From positions 62,001 to 126,000 of the forward strand of contig JAGYXB010000615.1 in assembly GCA_022495005.1 (NCBI GenBank): a stretch of DNA of 64,000 bases, written 5' to 3'. Within the stretch, counting starts at the first letter, position 1. Each line of letters begins with the position of its first letter. A model generated the notes under the pieces. That model saw nothing but the letters and a program-made list of their open reading frames with translations, did not search any database and was not told the DNA's origin. Shown one piece after another: positions 1 to 12,575 of the stretch. The position numbers and the translations under genes were made by a program. This DNA is from Rhyacophila brunnea (Eukaryota > Arthropoda > Insecta > Trichoptera > Rhyacophilidae).

Positions 1-213
1 TTTGGAAAGAGGTAAACTGTGGAGATAGAAAAAGAACACGCTTGTGAGGTACGGGAAATAAGAAGATAATACGATAATTACTACTGATGAATATGTACCT
101 ACTCACTAATGATCTCTCTTCTTGGTCATGCACTCATGGCTGAGGATCGTGACCACATTTGAATTTCGCCATCATTTGAGCGACCATGACTTTCCATCCT
201 TCTCGATCTTCTC

Positions 214-600
214 TCAGGGCAGAATGGATGGTGCCCCCCCCCCACCCCCAGTCAGCTCTTTCACTTGGTCGCTCCAGCACGCAGACGCTCTTCCTCTGCT
301 TCGCCTTCCCTGGAGGCTACCCAATACTACCAGTCTCTCCAGATTGTCCGGTCCGCGCCTGATAATATGCCCAAAAAACTGCAGAATTCTTCTCAAACAT
401 ATTGTCGAGAGCCGTTCCTTTATCTTCAGTCTCTGGATGATTAACTGGTTCGTAATGAGCTCCGTCCAAGAAATACGAAGCATTCGTCGCCAACACCACA
501 TCTCAAAGGCATCAATTACCTTCCGTTGCTTTGCCTTCAGGGTCCACGACTCGACTCCGTGTAGAAATATCGAGAACACTAATGTTTGCACAAGCATCAT
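214..600 (-). pseudogene. 3' end of a LINE reverse transcriptase ORF (degenerate)
   Basis: The minus-strand frame reads VESWTLKAKQRKVIDAFEMW then CWRRMLRISWTE, ending in a basic segment (GRRSRGRAS). This is the thumb/C-terminal part of the LINE ORF2 often annotated as endonuclease-reverse transcriptase (RTE/jockey group in insects). No catalytic FADD box is present, so it is a truncated copy. The C-run near 231-245 lies at its 3' end. Clade assignment is from memory of the motif. Confidence 0.7.
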
Positions 601-734
601 TTTTGTGGCAATCGCAATTCACTAATCACTAATGATAACGATACACTAATACGATGAAATTTCAAAAACTCACTGACGCTTTATAGCCAAAATAGGGTTC
701 ATTTAGCTCATTCGGTGTGTTTCCATACTTATTC

Positions 735-1075
735 AGTTGTTTATTCTCCCAAGTTGCAGAACCAACCTGCCACTTGTGATGCCAATTGGGAGGGCGATAA
801 CTATGTTCAACGAAATTGCTTCGGGTGTTGATATATTCCACCTACGTGAGAACAGGTTAAGGTGGACGTTGTTTTATAAATTCTTAAAATAGGGTCTGCT
901 TAACTCATCCGGTGTGCTTCCTTGTACCTATCTAATTTATCTACTGATCTATCTCTTTTTTTATGTAATACTGTTTTATATATCTTTGTTTCTAAATGTC
1001 ATGTTGTGAACGTCTTAAACCTATAATTTGTAATATCCACAAATACGTTAAAAAATAAATAAATTGAAATTTATA
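735..1075 (+). mobile_element. LINE 3'-end fragment, same family as 44730-46365
   Basis: From TTGTTTATTCTCCCAA to the AATAAATAAATTGAAA tail this is nearly the same as 46013-46340, covering the last RT codons, the stop and the 3' UTR. It is a 5'-truncated copy of the LINE that also sits in PLD intron 15. Confidence 0.85.
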
Positions 1076-1164
1076 ATTTATATATTTTATATTTTTTTTA
1101 CCTTTTACTTTACTTTTCATGCTGTTTTTGTGATACTGCATATATTTATTTCTTCGTTACACTG

Positions 1165-1255
1165 TTTCTCTGTTTTTAAATGTCATGTTGTGAACGTCTT
1201 AAAATTAAAATTTGTAATGTTCACGGTATGTAAAAATAAATAAATTTGAATTTGA
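1165..1255 (+). mobile_element. Second short LINE 3' tail of the same family
   Basis: It repeats the last part of the preceding fragment (AAATGTCATGTTGTGAACGT, then AATAAATAAATTTGAA). Two truncated tails in direct orientation about 100 bp apart suggest two insertions or one tandem event. Confidence 0.75.
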
Positions 1256-1645
1256 TATTTGAGTGAGTAAGTGTTTCATTTCAAAAATTGCATTCGACAT
1301 TGCTCGCAAGTTGATATTAAATCAGACTTTTCATATAAACGACAAAAAACATCGTGCAATGTCTGTTTGTAAGTCCAGACAGCTGATAAATAGTACCAAA
1401 CTTGGTCAAGCAAAAAATATGTATGTGTGTATGTATGCCGTATGCAAAGGAGAGAGGCCAAACCTTTTCCTCTCGACTAATTCAATAAAACACTCTCGGC
1501 ACAATCACATTGCCTTTTGATCAACCGTTGCCATTCTAAATTATGCTTATCTGGCCATTAGACACATAGGGTGATTGGTGAATTGCGTAACCAGATCAGC
1601 AACTCTCAAACCGTGCTAAAAACACGAATAATAATCAGTCAGGAC

Positions 1646-2393
1646 TAGGGAAACCAATCCCGAGTCAAAATTCTGATCCCGGGATTTCGGGATTACAATT
1701 TGACAATCCCGGGACTGGTCCCGGGATTGGAATTTTTTCTATTGTTAACATAAAAATTTTATATTTACAAATAACATTGATAAAATCGGTCAAAAATAAA
1801 TCTCGTATAATTTATATATTTAAGATATGTATTGTTAATCTTGTATACGTTCAATCTTGGAAATACATAAGTTTAATGGAGTAAATAATATTTTAATATA
1901 AATAATAATGTGAATTTAATATGAGATTGCTGTTTCTGATAGTAAACACGTAATGAATGGGTTGGCGAGATTTAAAATAGTAAAGCAAATCATGGTGTAC
2001 TTATGGCCTTTCCGCTTCATAAATCTAAGTAGTCAGCCAAATATGAAACTTCCGTAAAACGCATGAGATCATGGTGGAATTACTCTGTTAATAGTGTGAA
2101 GCATTGTTTTTTTCCAATCTTTCTCATTTTTATTAATTTATGTGAAAAAATAAAATGAATCGGCAACTTGCACATGGGTATAAATCAAACTTCATTCAAA
2201 CTCAGTTTATTTCTAATGTAGCTATTTGTTATTTTGTTTATTTTTTCTGTTATATTTTCGTTTTTATTTTATTTTCCATAAAAATTGATAAAAAAATTAA
2301 TCTCGAAAGTTTTGGGATTATGTTTATCAATCCCGGGATTCATAGGTATCGAAAATAGCTCGGGATCCCGGGATCCCGGGATTGGAATCCCTA
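1646..2393. mobile_element. Non-autonomous hAT element (748 bp)
   Basis: Termini are TAGGGAAACCAATCCCG and the inverted CGGGATTGGAATCCCTA, flanked by perfect 8-bp duplications GTCAGGAC (1638-1645 and 2394-2401). An 8-bp TSD with TAGGG-type ends is the hAT signature. The subterminal regions are rich in CCCGGGAT repeats. No transposase was found inside. Confidence 0.92.
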
Positions 2394-2401
2394 GTCAGGA
2401 C

Positions 2402-3040
2402 TAAGGTGTTTTTAAAGGATCAGTTTTGCTGTACCTGTACGTTTCAGTCGAACTATCAATTAAACCGACGTGTAAATGAAAAACTGAAGCGACAGACTGA
2501 AACCGAAATAGAGACGAGACAGGGTGGGATTTCCATCAGTAATCATATCCGTTTTTAGAGTTTCCATTTAAATTGACGCGTAAATTACTATATTGCCGTA
2601 TTTTTCACACTTATTTTAGTTTCGATTGAAATATTATTATTTCTTCAAATATTTATATGATACTTTGATATGAGTTACCCCATCTCCACTCGCTATGTAC
2701 ATGCAGCCGCGATTTATGTACGGCCGCCCATGGCGCTATGTCAGAATGAATAGATTTTAGTGCCACATTTCCTTGTATCGAAACGATACTGCACGGAACT
2801 GATATAGCAACCATGCACCTTAGTGCATTATACCAACCAATATATTTAGAAATTTACTATAAAAATAATATTCATTTTTAGTGGGAAAAAATACGTAAAT
2901 ATACATCGCAGTTTCCCAACTGAACTGTCAACTGAAACGCAACGGATAACTAAACTGATCGTCTAAATACACCGTCGTTTCAAAACTGAACGGACCAAAA
3001 CGGAAACCACGACTGAACGGACGTCTTAAACTTAAAGGAC
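2402..3040. repeat. Dispersed repeat R2, copy 1
   Basis: Matches 32155-32605 in the opposite orientation over most of its length (for example AACTGAACGGACCAAAACGG and TAAATATACATCGC). Ends resemble weak inverted repeats beginning AAGGTG/AAGGTC. About 150 bp near 2660-2815 is missing from the other copy and looks like a later insertion. Probably a MITE. Confidence 0.75.
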
Positions 3041-3049
3041 CTTATGAGG

Positions 3050-3472
3050 TATACAGTACTCACAGCACCAATAATTTTTAATTGTCAATTTACGTCTCGT
3101 ACGAATAAGTTATACACTGCATAGTTTCATTCTGTAAATTCCATTATTTGAATTGAGATATAGGTGTACGAGGTAGTATTTTGCATTCACCCGGGCTGAG
3201 TCCTTACAACTGCTGCGGTAGCGGTAACCAAAAAAACTGCGTAAGATCACGTCTTGTACTCAAAGATTTATGTAGTAGGTACCTACAAAAAAACTTTGAC
3301 AATCTCTGAGTATTAACAGGTCGGCCCAGATTAGTTATTAAGACAATATAAGATTTATATTTTATATTTTGACACTATTATCAGAGACAATACTTTGATA
3401 GGATCACAACACCTTTCCCTTGCGTCTAAAATATAAATTACGAACTGTAATAAAATTCATTTATTATTATTA
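3050..3472. other. Non-coding AT-rich stretch
   Basis: No ORF, RNA gene or repeat relationship was recognised here. Confidence 0.5.
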
Positions 3473-3910
3473 CAACGTTTTTCTTAGGTCGTATTCTTAT
3501 TTGTCCGGTACAAATTTTGCAATCGATTTTTAACTAACTTCCCGACTAGCTAGACATTTTAAACTTTTAGAATAGGTACATCAGAACACGATGCCAATGC
3601 ATTTTTTAATTCTTTTAGCCATCTTTAAGTAGAATCGAATTCATTTTTAGTTAATTCTGTTTTGTATGAAAAGTTATTTCGATACCATTATTGATTGCTA
3701 GGGGGTCCTAGCAACTAAATTATTAAATAATATATACGTGCGTTACTATGGAAATCAATATGAAATGACATTTCATTATTCAGTATTTCTATCAAGTACA
3801 ATTTTTTTTGATCGTTTAAGATAGTCAAGTCAAGTTTACAATATGATTCAACAGAAAATTTAAAAATGTTGTAAGTATATAAAAAAAGTTCTTTTTATCT
3901 TGTAACTATA
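3473..3910. repeat. Dispersed repeat R1, copy 1
   Basis: Collinear with 30083-30788 in the same orientation, from the CGTATTCTTRTTTGTC region through CTTTTTATCTTGTAA. It lacks the 207-bp MITE present in copy 2, so it shows the empty state of that insertion. The superfamily is not known. Confidence 0.8.
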
Positions 3911-4307
3911 ACAATATAATGTTCAATATAATATTTTATTCATAATACCTCCCTCCATTGCTTGGTCGCTTTGACGACGTCATTTTTAAACTCGTTGTGA
4001 AGTCCAAGGTATGAATAAAAATTTCTGAATTCTATATTATTTTGAAAATAAACATATGTACTAAAATTGGTCAAATAAATACTACCCATTGACTGAAGGG
4101 AGGGTACATGGTGGAATTTGAAGTTATCTGTTTTGTATGTAGTACAATTGTGTATGTACAATTTTAGTTAAAAGTGTGTATGTACAATTTTATTGAATCA
4201 TCTTTAGCGATCAATTTTTCGCCTTTTGGCCTCTTTATTATTTATAGTAAATTTAGTAAATACACATTTTTTGACAAATTATATTATATAAGTGATGCAT
4301 ATACTGA

Positions 4308-4395
4308 TAGCGCCTGTACGTGCATGGATTTACTTACACCAATAGTGTGTATTTTAAACTATCGCGATAATAACTGCTTGTCTGCTTACATGTAA
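4308..4395. repeat. Fragment of the 15028-15413 element
   Basis: The segment ATAGCGCCTGTACGTGCATG through TAAACTATCGCGATAATAAC matches the reverse complement of 15340-15415. It is a solitary terminal fragment. Confidence 0.7.
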
Positions 4396-4553
4396 AAGTG
4401 CTGATTGTCTCACCAATCTCATTCTTCAAGCGTAAGCAAGACGCGACGTTGTCATTGTATGGTGCTACCTATTTGATGGGTTCGGACAAGCTCGTAGATA
4501 ATGGTTAAACGTCATAATCTAATGATTAAAAGGGTCTAGGACGATTTGGCACC

Positions 4554-4884
4554 GGGACAACTGGACGCCACGGAATTCGAAAATAAATAGACGATAGGTA
4601 CTTATAGGTACTTTAAAAAATATTTAATATTATTGTTTATATTTAAATGATTATATTATGATTTAATAGTTGGTGAGAATATAAATGTGCAGACGTAAAT
4701 AATGATTTAATCGTGCATATTTATTTTATATAAAGTCTTAGGCATGATATTTCTCAATCCGCAATAAAGAATACATTGTGTTAAGAGTAAAATGAATTAA
4801 AACTACTAAGCAGCAGATAGAAACTGATTAAAATACCTCGTCTACGTCAGTGCGGCGTCCAATTGTCCGGAGTCCAGTTGTCCC
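4554..4884. mobile_element. Putative MITE with GGGACAACTGGAC ends
   Basis: GGGACAACTGGACGCC at the left end is matched by an inverted GTCCAGTTGTCCC at the right, with a second inner inverted copy (GGCGTCCAATTGTCC). No target duplication is evident. Confidence 0.5.
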
Positions 4885-5059
4885 ATTCCCTGATTAAAAC
4901 AAAACAAAGAAGGCGCATCTGTACTAATGCTATGCTTTTCAACAGGTCAGACAGGTTGTAGATGCGATGTACCTACCAAGAGCTATCCATAATGTTCGTG
5001 GAGGTCCTCCAGTAAGCCTCCAAGACCTGTCTGTGGAGGACCTCCAGCAATAGAGTAGC

Positions 5060-6914
5060 TAGAAGTGTTGCAAAATAAAACTTGAAATAAAACTCGTGTA
5101 GATTTTTGACTAATTCATCGTTTTAATATTTTTTATATTCATTTAAAAAAAAACACCGATATTTATAAAAATATAAATGTGTATAACTTGAAATCCTTTT
5201 TATTTATCTCAAATCGAGCTTCAATATTGGGACCATACCTAAAATAAAATTTGGGCCTAGTATTACCATCTGCGAACGAATAGCAGCACTAATTTGATTG
5301 TTTATTCCGAACCGGTTGTGAATGAGAGTATGACGTAGCACGGTCATATTTTAGAACATCTAAAGGTAAGCAGAAATTATAACAAACTTCATATTATTTT
5401 TGATGTTTTGTGAGATAGCTTTGTACAATTTATTCGTTGATCGTATTATTAATTAATACTAATTTTGGACAAGATAACTCAAAACATTCCCACCCTGTTG
5501 GTGAATTTTGGCAACATTCTTTTTAAATTGTTGTGTATTATTTTATTGCACTCAGTGCGAATGCGAAATCGTTTCAATTCTGACAACTGTATTGTCAAAG
5601 ACTGAACGACGCGGATGTGTTGCGTATTATTCTAAACGTCATAATTATTAAAACTATTCAATAATAGTATCCATCCATAATTCATATATTGAATCGTAAT
5701 CACATGGTGCTTGTTTACAGTTGTATTTATTTATAGTTCTACAAGATAGCTTTTACTATTAATAAACATAACTTTTGAGTGATATTTCGTATTAACCAAA
5801 TATAAGTTTTAACCATGGGCGTTTCCGTTTAATCATTAAAAAAATTGATGATTGTGTTCAATTTTAATACGTTTTTGTTCAATTGAGGGAAACGAGGTCA
5901 CAGTGTAATGTCTCTATTACAACTGAAGACAGTCAACAATATACTGACCTAATCAAATCGTCTGTTATCTATCGATAAGAATTTTATCTTGAGGATTACA
6001 GAAAAGGTATGTGATTACTAATTTAATAATAATAATTTTCCGTTTACATAAACAAGTGTCGTTCAATCCCCATAAATAAGTACTTCACAAGTTAATAGGA
6101 AAATTTATTCAATTCAACATGACAGCCAGAGAAAGTTTGACATTGGTTATAAAGAAACTTTTCGTCGGAAACGGTACCTAGTTTTTCTATAAGTGTCGTC
6201 AAAATAATAATAATAACATTGTTATGGGTTATTTTAAATATGTAAGGGCATAGGTATAATAATGACTGTCTTTTATGTATCCAAATATTGTGAAATATAA
6301 CTAAGTACCTACTTCACAAATATTTTGTTCATGGTAGGAATTTTCACTTTCATTTTACGGTGCTTGTCATTCTATTAATTAAAAACTCGATTGTTTTGCA
6401 ATTAGTGATTACGCAAAGTATTTCAGTTAGAATACTTTTTTAGTTCCCAAAAAGAAACACAGCTGCAAATCTACCTTACACACAATAACAGTGGGAAAGT
6501 GTTTACATTTATTATTTTTGTTAACTACATATTAGTGATAATACTTTAATTCTGTAAGTAAGTACATCATAATATTAAATAAAATGTAAATAAGTGCTCA
6601 ACAGAGACAAAGGCTGTAGTATCTTATCTCGAAAAAACAATTTAAATGAGTTAACAATTTTCTATCTACAAGGATAATTGCCATAAATAGTGTAAATTGA
6701 GTTGTTATTCTATCCATAAGTAATGTTACCAGGTAGATGAGAAACTAGCAACTTCTTTAAATACTATGAAATTATTGAATTGGTCATAGCTAATCATTCT
6801 GTGAATGTACCTAATTAATTTCAATCCGAATTAGGATGGCATATAGCTGGAATATACATGCTGTCCCGTTTTGACATTTATCTTGCGCAGTACCACGTCT
6901 TATCTAATATTAAT
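5060..6914. other. Non-coding interval upstream of the 2.3-kb transposon
   Basis: AT-rich DNA with no ORF above 60 codons and no clear repeat ends. A non-coding first exon or promoter of PLD could lie here or further down, but nothing in the sequence locates it. Confidence 0.4.
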
Positions 6915-6918
6915 ATAT

Positions 6919-9227
6919 CGCACCCCCAGTAAAATACTGTAGTAAGTCAAAAATTGGCATTTTGCAGGAGAGCCATTTGAAGTTTCAAATATTCTTTGTA
7001 AATACAGGAAAAGTCTGAATGTAAAAATTATTACTCATTTTTATGGAAAAACATGATCTATTTTCAACTGTATTCATCATTTTTCTCTAAAACATATACA
7101 AACGGAGATATTTGAATATTTCTGAGTTACGACTGTATTTTATTAGGATATTTGACAATTTCATGTTAAAATTTGAATCAACTCAATACTTTCTATGTAA
7201 ATTTCCCTACCATCACTCTAATAATTTCAACTAATTTGTTGGGCACTGTAAAGGAAGGTTTTCAAAATATTAAGTTATGGTACAATCTTTAAAGATTTAT
7301 TGAAAAAAAAAGAAAAATACAATTATTAGTTCAAAACAACAAAAAAATACTTAATTATTTAATTTAATGGGAAAATAAATTTTTTACATACGATTTTTAA
7401 TTTTTAAACATCACTTGGAAGAGAAGCAAAAAATCATAATAAAATTCACGATGTTTAGCGGTGCAGAGGAAAGCAAATCCTTCTTTTTAATTGTCGTTAT
7501 TTTTGGCCACTCTTGATATGCTTTGGATATATTGAGACCATCCATTGGTAACGGTTTGCCTATTTGCTGTTGTCGAACATTCAATTTCCTACATTCTTCA
7601 TGATAACTGGTTTTAAAAAAAATAATGTATGGATAGTCTCTGTCTACTTTTATAACTTTAATCTTCTGCCACAAAACTTTTTCTCCATTTTCATCCGTGT
7701 TGTAATTTTTACCGATTTCATCTGCTAGTTTTTTCATGTTGAGAAAATTATTTGTCGTCATGGGTTTAACTATGTATGGTTGTCCTGTTTTCTTACTTGT
7801 TTGTACAATGGTAATCATTTGGCTGGGCACAAATATTGGTCCACTTTTAGAGCCCTGGTTTTCTGCTGCTCAATTGTAGAATGGACGATATCGCCTTCAT
7901 TTTGTTTATGCCCGGTGACCAAAAACTTATGAGAGATCGTTGTATTTTTTTGTGAATTCCCGGTGGCATATAAATACATTGCAGCAATGTATTTATTTTT
8001 ATTCTGCCCGGCACAATTGTCACTGTAAAAAATAAAATGCTCATTGTGGTGATATTTTTACATGCATTGTAATCGAGTACACAGCTACCAATTTTATTGG
8101 ATCCTCATGCAGCTTGACTCTCGTCCCACATGTATCAGTTTGCAATATTTTCAGTGATATTATAGACTGTACGATTGTACATTGCCAAACTTTCGTTTAT
8201 AATAGAAAGTTGACACATTTCCGCAAGGAAGCGGTAAAACAGCCTGCAAATCATATACAGCTACATTAATGACGCTATTTTGGCCATTAGTTCGGGACTC
8301 TGCTACGTCTTTGATCTTTTCATCCCTTGCCTCTTTTTTCCAGGTTGATGTGTCTCATATTTTTCTTGAAGTTGTTTTTTTTCATCTGGTGGTGAAGAAT
8401 TATTGTATAGGTCGCATTCAACGCACAAATCTTTTTTTAGGCTTAAAGAAGCCAATATTAAATTCGTCATTAAATATAGATGCGTATAATAGTGTTCTTT
8501 TCCAAATGGCATATTGCTGTCAGCTTGTTGTTTTTTGTATAACCGATACATTTCAGCAATTGTTAATTTACCATCTAAATACAATTTGGACGTCTGTGCA
8601 CGCAAATAATGTTACTCGATCACTGGGAAAGACTTAATGTGAGCTCTTATATCATTTTTTTAAACATCACTAATTTTTTTGTGATTTTTGTGATCTCTTT
8701 GTTCTGGAATTGGCGTTCCGGAAAGAAGATCTCTTGTTTTCCATGCAGTGGAGCAGTACCTTTCACTCACCCCAAATGTGTTGATAAAGTATTTTTTGCA
8801 TACTTCTTGTATTTTACTTCCATTTAATTGTTGATAACAAAAATTGTTGCCTCTGCTGCTTCCAGTTTTTTTTGTTTGAATACTTTGGAACAATAATATC
8901 CATGCAATTAGTGAGAAAATTACGCTGTATCTCAAGATTTTCCTGTAGTAACAGAGTTACAACAGTATTTTTTTGAAAAGTATTGTTTTAGTTTTTTAGA
9001 AAGCTTCTTGTAAAATACTGTCGTAACTTAGTTACAACACTATTTTATTATCTATTCAACAGTTTTCGGAAAGTAATGTACTGTATTAAGTGCTTTCTCT
9101 CCGACACTATTTGAGTTTGAGATACGATAGTATTTTATTAAAATAGCAAAAAAAATACGAATCCAACCACATCCATAACTCGAAAACGCCCATTTCAGAC
9201 ATACGACAGTATTTTACTGGGGGTGCG
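6919..9227 (-). mobile_element. 2.3-kb DNA transposon with ATAT flanks (transposase remains inside)
   Basis: Perfect 22-bp TIRs begin CGCACCCCCAGTAAAATACT (6919-6940, inverted at 9206-9227), and ATAT flanks both ends. Subterminal TACTGTCGTAACT-like repeats recur on each side. The minus strand carries the broken remains of one long protein (see 7411-8935). The 4-bp ATAT duplication is inferred from flank identity. The Sola superfamily, known for 4-bp TSDs, is one possible home, but I could not test this. Confidence 0.85.
7411..8935 (-). pseudogene. Degenerate transposase-like protein (DUF7869-like, from memory)
   Basis: Reading the minus strand across several frameshifts gives, in order: VCKKYFINTFGVSERYCSTA; RAHIKSFPVIE then LYLDGKLTIAEMYRLYKKQQ; a Cys-containing block LKKDLCVECDLYNNSS; YDLQAVLPLPCGNVSTFYYK; and FYSDNCAGQNKNKYIAAMYL then FLVTGHKQNEGDIVHSTIE, ending in the 139-residue ORF 7411-7830. 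The order, and the invariant SDNCAGQNKN and GH.QNEGD..H..IE, match a family of repeated insect proteins. Asp/Glu in these blocks suggest an RNase H-like DDE core. At least three frameshifts or stops make it inactive. Confidence 0.75.
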
Positions 9228-9350
9228 ATATGTCAACATGATATAACATTTTACAGGTGTCAATCTTTTTTGAAAAAAGATTTTTTCTATTGGTTATAAA
9301 TCAATGAAATTAATATGGAGGAAGCATATGGAAAAATAAATGACACTCAC

Positions 9351-9540
9351 TTTTTTGTCGGGTCTGCCGAATGGCATAATCTGTTCTAACGAGATTACAA
9401 TAAAGGTGATATTGCTATAAATTCCCGATGCTTTTTGTTGGGTCTGCCGAATGGTTCATTCAAATGAACATTGACACTAGAAACACTGTTCTAACGCCAT
9501 TACAATAAAGGTCATATTGCTATAAATTTCCGTTGCATGA
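9351..9540. repeat. Two-copy tandem duplication
   Basis: The unit from TTTTTGTCGGGTCTGCCGAA to ATTGCTATAAATTCCCG occurs twice (starting near 9352 and 9432). The second copy carries about 30 extra bases containing TTCATTCAAATGAACATT. No coding potential. Confidence 0.75.
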
Positions 9541-9559
9541 TATCGCATAATGGAAATTG

Positions 9560-10780
9560 CGTGACGTCTACCTATACATGTGCGAATGTTGCTATGCACG
9601 AATTTACTTGCTAGCTACTGTACTGAGTGCGTTGTCCATTAATAATGTCATTGGTAAAAATTATGTATGTTCAATAATTAGAATGGTAAATTCTTAATTC
9701 TTGTGAATTATTCGTTGAATGAAAGAAATAGTTAATCAAATTTAACAGTTTGTATTTTTGATTTGTAATGTTCTTGAGCTGTGTTCTGATAATAACACAT
9801 AAAACAAGTTATTAAAAGACAGTATCGTGAATTCATAGTTAAACTTGCTTTTCTCTCCACCACCCGTCACGTCTCCACAGCCGTTATGCAGGCATATACC
9901 GTGGAGTAACGAACGTTAGGTGCTCTTCAAAGTTATGTCGAAAGTGTCTAGGAGCAACTGCCCATGATCTTGGTTGGAGTGCACTAGAGTGTGCGTGATT
10001 TCTTATTCGTCTATATATTTATATTCTTCCATACTCTAGATCGGTTGCCTGTTACTCCACACCCATTAGGTATTTCAGTTCCCATTATTTCTGAGGTCCC
10101 TGATTATAACACATTGATCACTGTCTCCGTGTGGTTTGTTATTCTTTTCGTTTGTAGATACATACTTTATCCTATTTCCTACTTGTTTATTGATTTAACT
10201 GTTGAAAGGTAAGTAGTGACTAATGGTATTATTAATTAACTGTAGTTTTATAGAATTATAAGTAATTTGGAAGGAAAACCACACAAAATACCCAAATTCT
10301 GGCGTTTATCACATGTGTACGTATTGTAGAATATTTTTTCCTTATCCTTGTGATAATGGTGTCTAATGATTACTTAAATAGTTATTTATTTTAGGGACAG
10401 TTAAATCCAAGACTGTACCAAAGAATTTTGATTTCAAATAGAAGGAGCCTTAGGCCTTTTCCAGATGACACGATTTGACTCGCGCAAATTCCATGTACAT
10501 GTGACCCATTGAGCCGTCCACATGTAATCGCCGGTCAAGGAACAAGTGACCTCATTGAGCTGCCCACATGCAGGCGTCATCTGGACAAGCTCTTAAACGT
10601 TATTTCTATTACGACGTAAACGTGTGAAACTGGTTACGTTGGTAAACACCACAAATAATATCATCGTTCCGATTCCGATTTTCTTATTCATATAATATGG
10701 TGGCCATTTTTTATGTTCATTGTGATCACTTACTGTACAGTTATAGTTAATAATGCTGAAGTGTAATATTACTGGCTTAA
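9560..10780. other. Non-coding interval with a small foldback
   Basis: Mostly unique AT-rich DNA. At about 10455-10600, CCAGATGACACG and GCGTCATCTGG form an inverted pair around a GC-richer core, possibly a small MITE. A 73-codon hydrophobic ORF at 9991-10212 has no recognisable family and is not called a gene. Confidence 0.4.
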
Positions 10781-10781
10781 T

Positions 10782-11091
10782 GGGTCTATTCTGTACTTAT
10801 CGACCGCTAAAGTGATAAAGTGATAAATATTTTCAAACTTAGGGTAGGTTTGTATCAAAGTACTAGCACTTATTGTAACAATTACAATACGTTGGTTGTA
10901 ATTGTTGCAATAAGCGCTACATTTTAACAGGACCTTTCTTGCTGCTGTTAAAATATAGCAGTTATTGCAACAATTACAAGTATTACAACCAACTTATTGT
11001 AATTGTTACAATAAGTGCTAATACTTTGATACAAACCTACCCTGAGTTTGATAACTATCACTTTAGCGGTCGATAAGTATAGAATAGACCC
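10782..11091. mobile_element. 310-bp foldback MITE
   Basis: The ends GGGTCTATTCTGTACTTATC and the inverted copy (one mismatch) pair, and pairing continues inward through GGTAGGTTTGTATCAAAGTA and GCACTTATTGTAACAATTAC to a core CATTTTAACAGGACCTTTC. Nearly the whole element forms a hairpin. The core is related to that of 59133-59359. Confidence 0.85.
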
Positions 11092-11099
11092 ACTTATCT

Positions 11100-12362
11100 T
11101 ACTCATCATGATGGATTGTCTTTTTTTTATACACCCTGAAAATTGGCATATAAATGTATTAACAGTAGTTCTTTGCAAATGCACCTACAATGTAGTCATT
11201 TGTAGTTAACTGAATCAGTGGACCAGTGGTCCTATAGGCTCCATCTCTATTGAAGGAGGTTTTGCTGTGCACCAACTGAAAGTAATACTTTGCATCAGAA
11301 GTATTTTAGTGTAATAACTAACCATTGAGTTAAAAGTTATCTGCATTTGACTGATCTTACAGATTAAAATTTCAGTAAGATCGCCATGTTTGTCAGTCGC
11401 CAGAATATTAGAAAAGTTCTCATATTTAGATTTTCTCTCGTTTCGAATCAAGTCAGGTGTGAATCGAATAAGAATGTAGTCATTTAGATAGTGGTTATCA
11501 CCATTTCCGCTACAAAACAGCATTTGAACTTCCAGGTAAAAAGGTATTTTAGGTGACTCATTGAAATGCATTGATATACATAAGATCTATATTTGTTCAG
11601 AATGATACATTTTATATGGAATATACACAAGCCATTTTTTTCAGTACAAATTGCTAAATAAATTATAGACCCATCTAGTAAACTAGTCAATACAAAAATC
11701 CAACGTATTCGAGACAAAAACCTAATTATTATCATTTAAAGCATGTACAATTTTAATTGCATTTTGTATCGAATGATATCGAATGAGCCAAGTACCAAAA
11801 CAAATTCATGGTGAAATAAAAGAGAATTATTTTTTTGTCTTGACTGAAAAGGTTGCATTTAAACTGGAGTAATCCTCTTGTCTTCAGAATTAATCAGTGT
11901 GTCGAAAGTTCAAACCGTGGGGCTGGGTCCAATTTCCCTAATTGTTGTTTCTATAGCCCTGTGTACCTATTTCATTCCAGGTTCACAGATAATTTATCAT
12001 GCAATAATTGATCGCCAATTAAAAACAACATTAAATTACAGGACTTGTTACCTGTTTTGTGTACTTTGTGGTTACTGGATTAATCAAGGTTAGACAAAAG
12101 GAAAATCCACTCTCAAATTATACAAAATTACGCGTGTTATTAAACATTATTTGTGGTTACTTAATATGCACATAGGTTTTTCATGTAATGTCATAGTGAT
12201 TACTAATTTTCTTCATTATCGCAGTGAGTAGATAATAGTTTAGTTTGTGAATATATCCATGTAATAAATGTTGCGGCTACAGATTCCAGGTTGCAGACTC
12301 AATAAAGTGAGAGAAGAACCAAGAAATCTTCATAAAGTCTTAATAAAATTCTTAACTTTCAG
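11100..12362. other. Non-coding DNA before PLD exon 1
   Basis: Small ORFs on both strands (70-118 codons) show no family and unusual composition; they are treated as chance. The PLD acceptor polypyrimidine tract is at 12350-12362. A donor for a 5' UTR exon could lie here but was not found with confidence. Confidence 0.4.
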
Positions 12363-12373
12363 ATAACTCCGAG

Positions 12374-12575
12374 ATGACGTCGAACGGAGCCTTTACAAAC
12401 CCAGAGGCTTCGTCTACAGGTGAATATTCTTTGGAAAATTATGAGATTGATCCAGTGTCGCCAGGTGGCGACTCTTATGATGAAAGTCTTGCCGTGCCAC
12501 CGTCTTTATCCGTAATTAATACCGAACCTGATAAACCGTTGAGCCGATTTACGAGGGATGTAACTGACGCCCCAG
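12374..12575 (+). CDS. Pld: PLD coding exon 1 (N-terminus)
   Basis: Residues 1-67, beginning [14 protein letters not shown]. An acceptor AG sits at 12361-12362, 11 bases before the ATG, and the donor is CCCAG|GTTTGT. The exon ends in phase 1. This Ser/Pro/Asp-rich leader has no domain and is expected to vary between species, so the start is less certain than the rest. Confidence 0.85.

Noticed and set aside
122..625. 167-codon + strand ORF
   Set aside because: It is the antisense shadow of the minus-strand LINE RT fragment at 214-600, with no family features.
9991..10212. Small membrane protein gene
   Set aside because: A 73-codon hydrophobic ORF with no family and AT-driven Phe/Ile content, typical of chance ORFs in AT-rich DNA.
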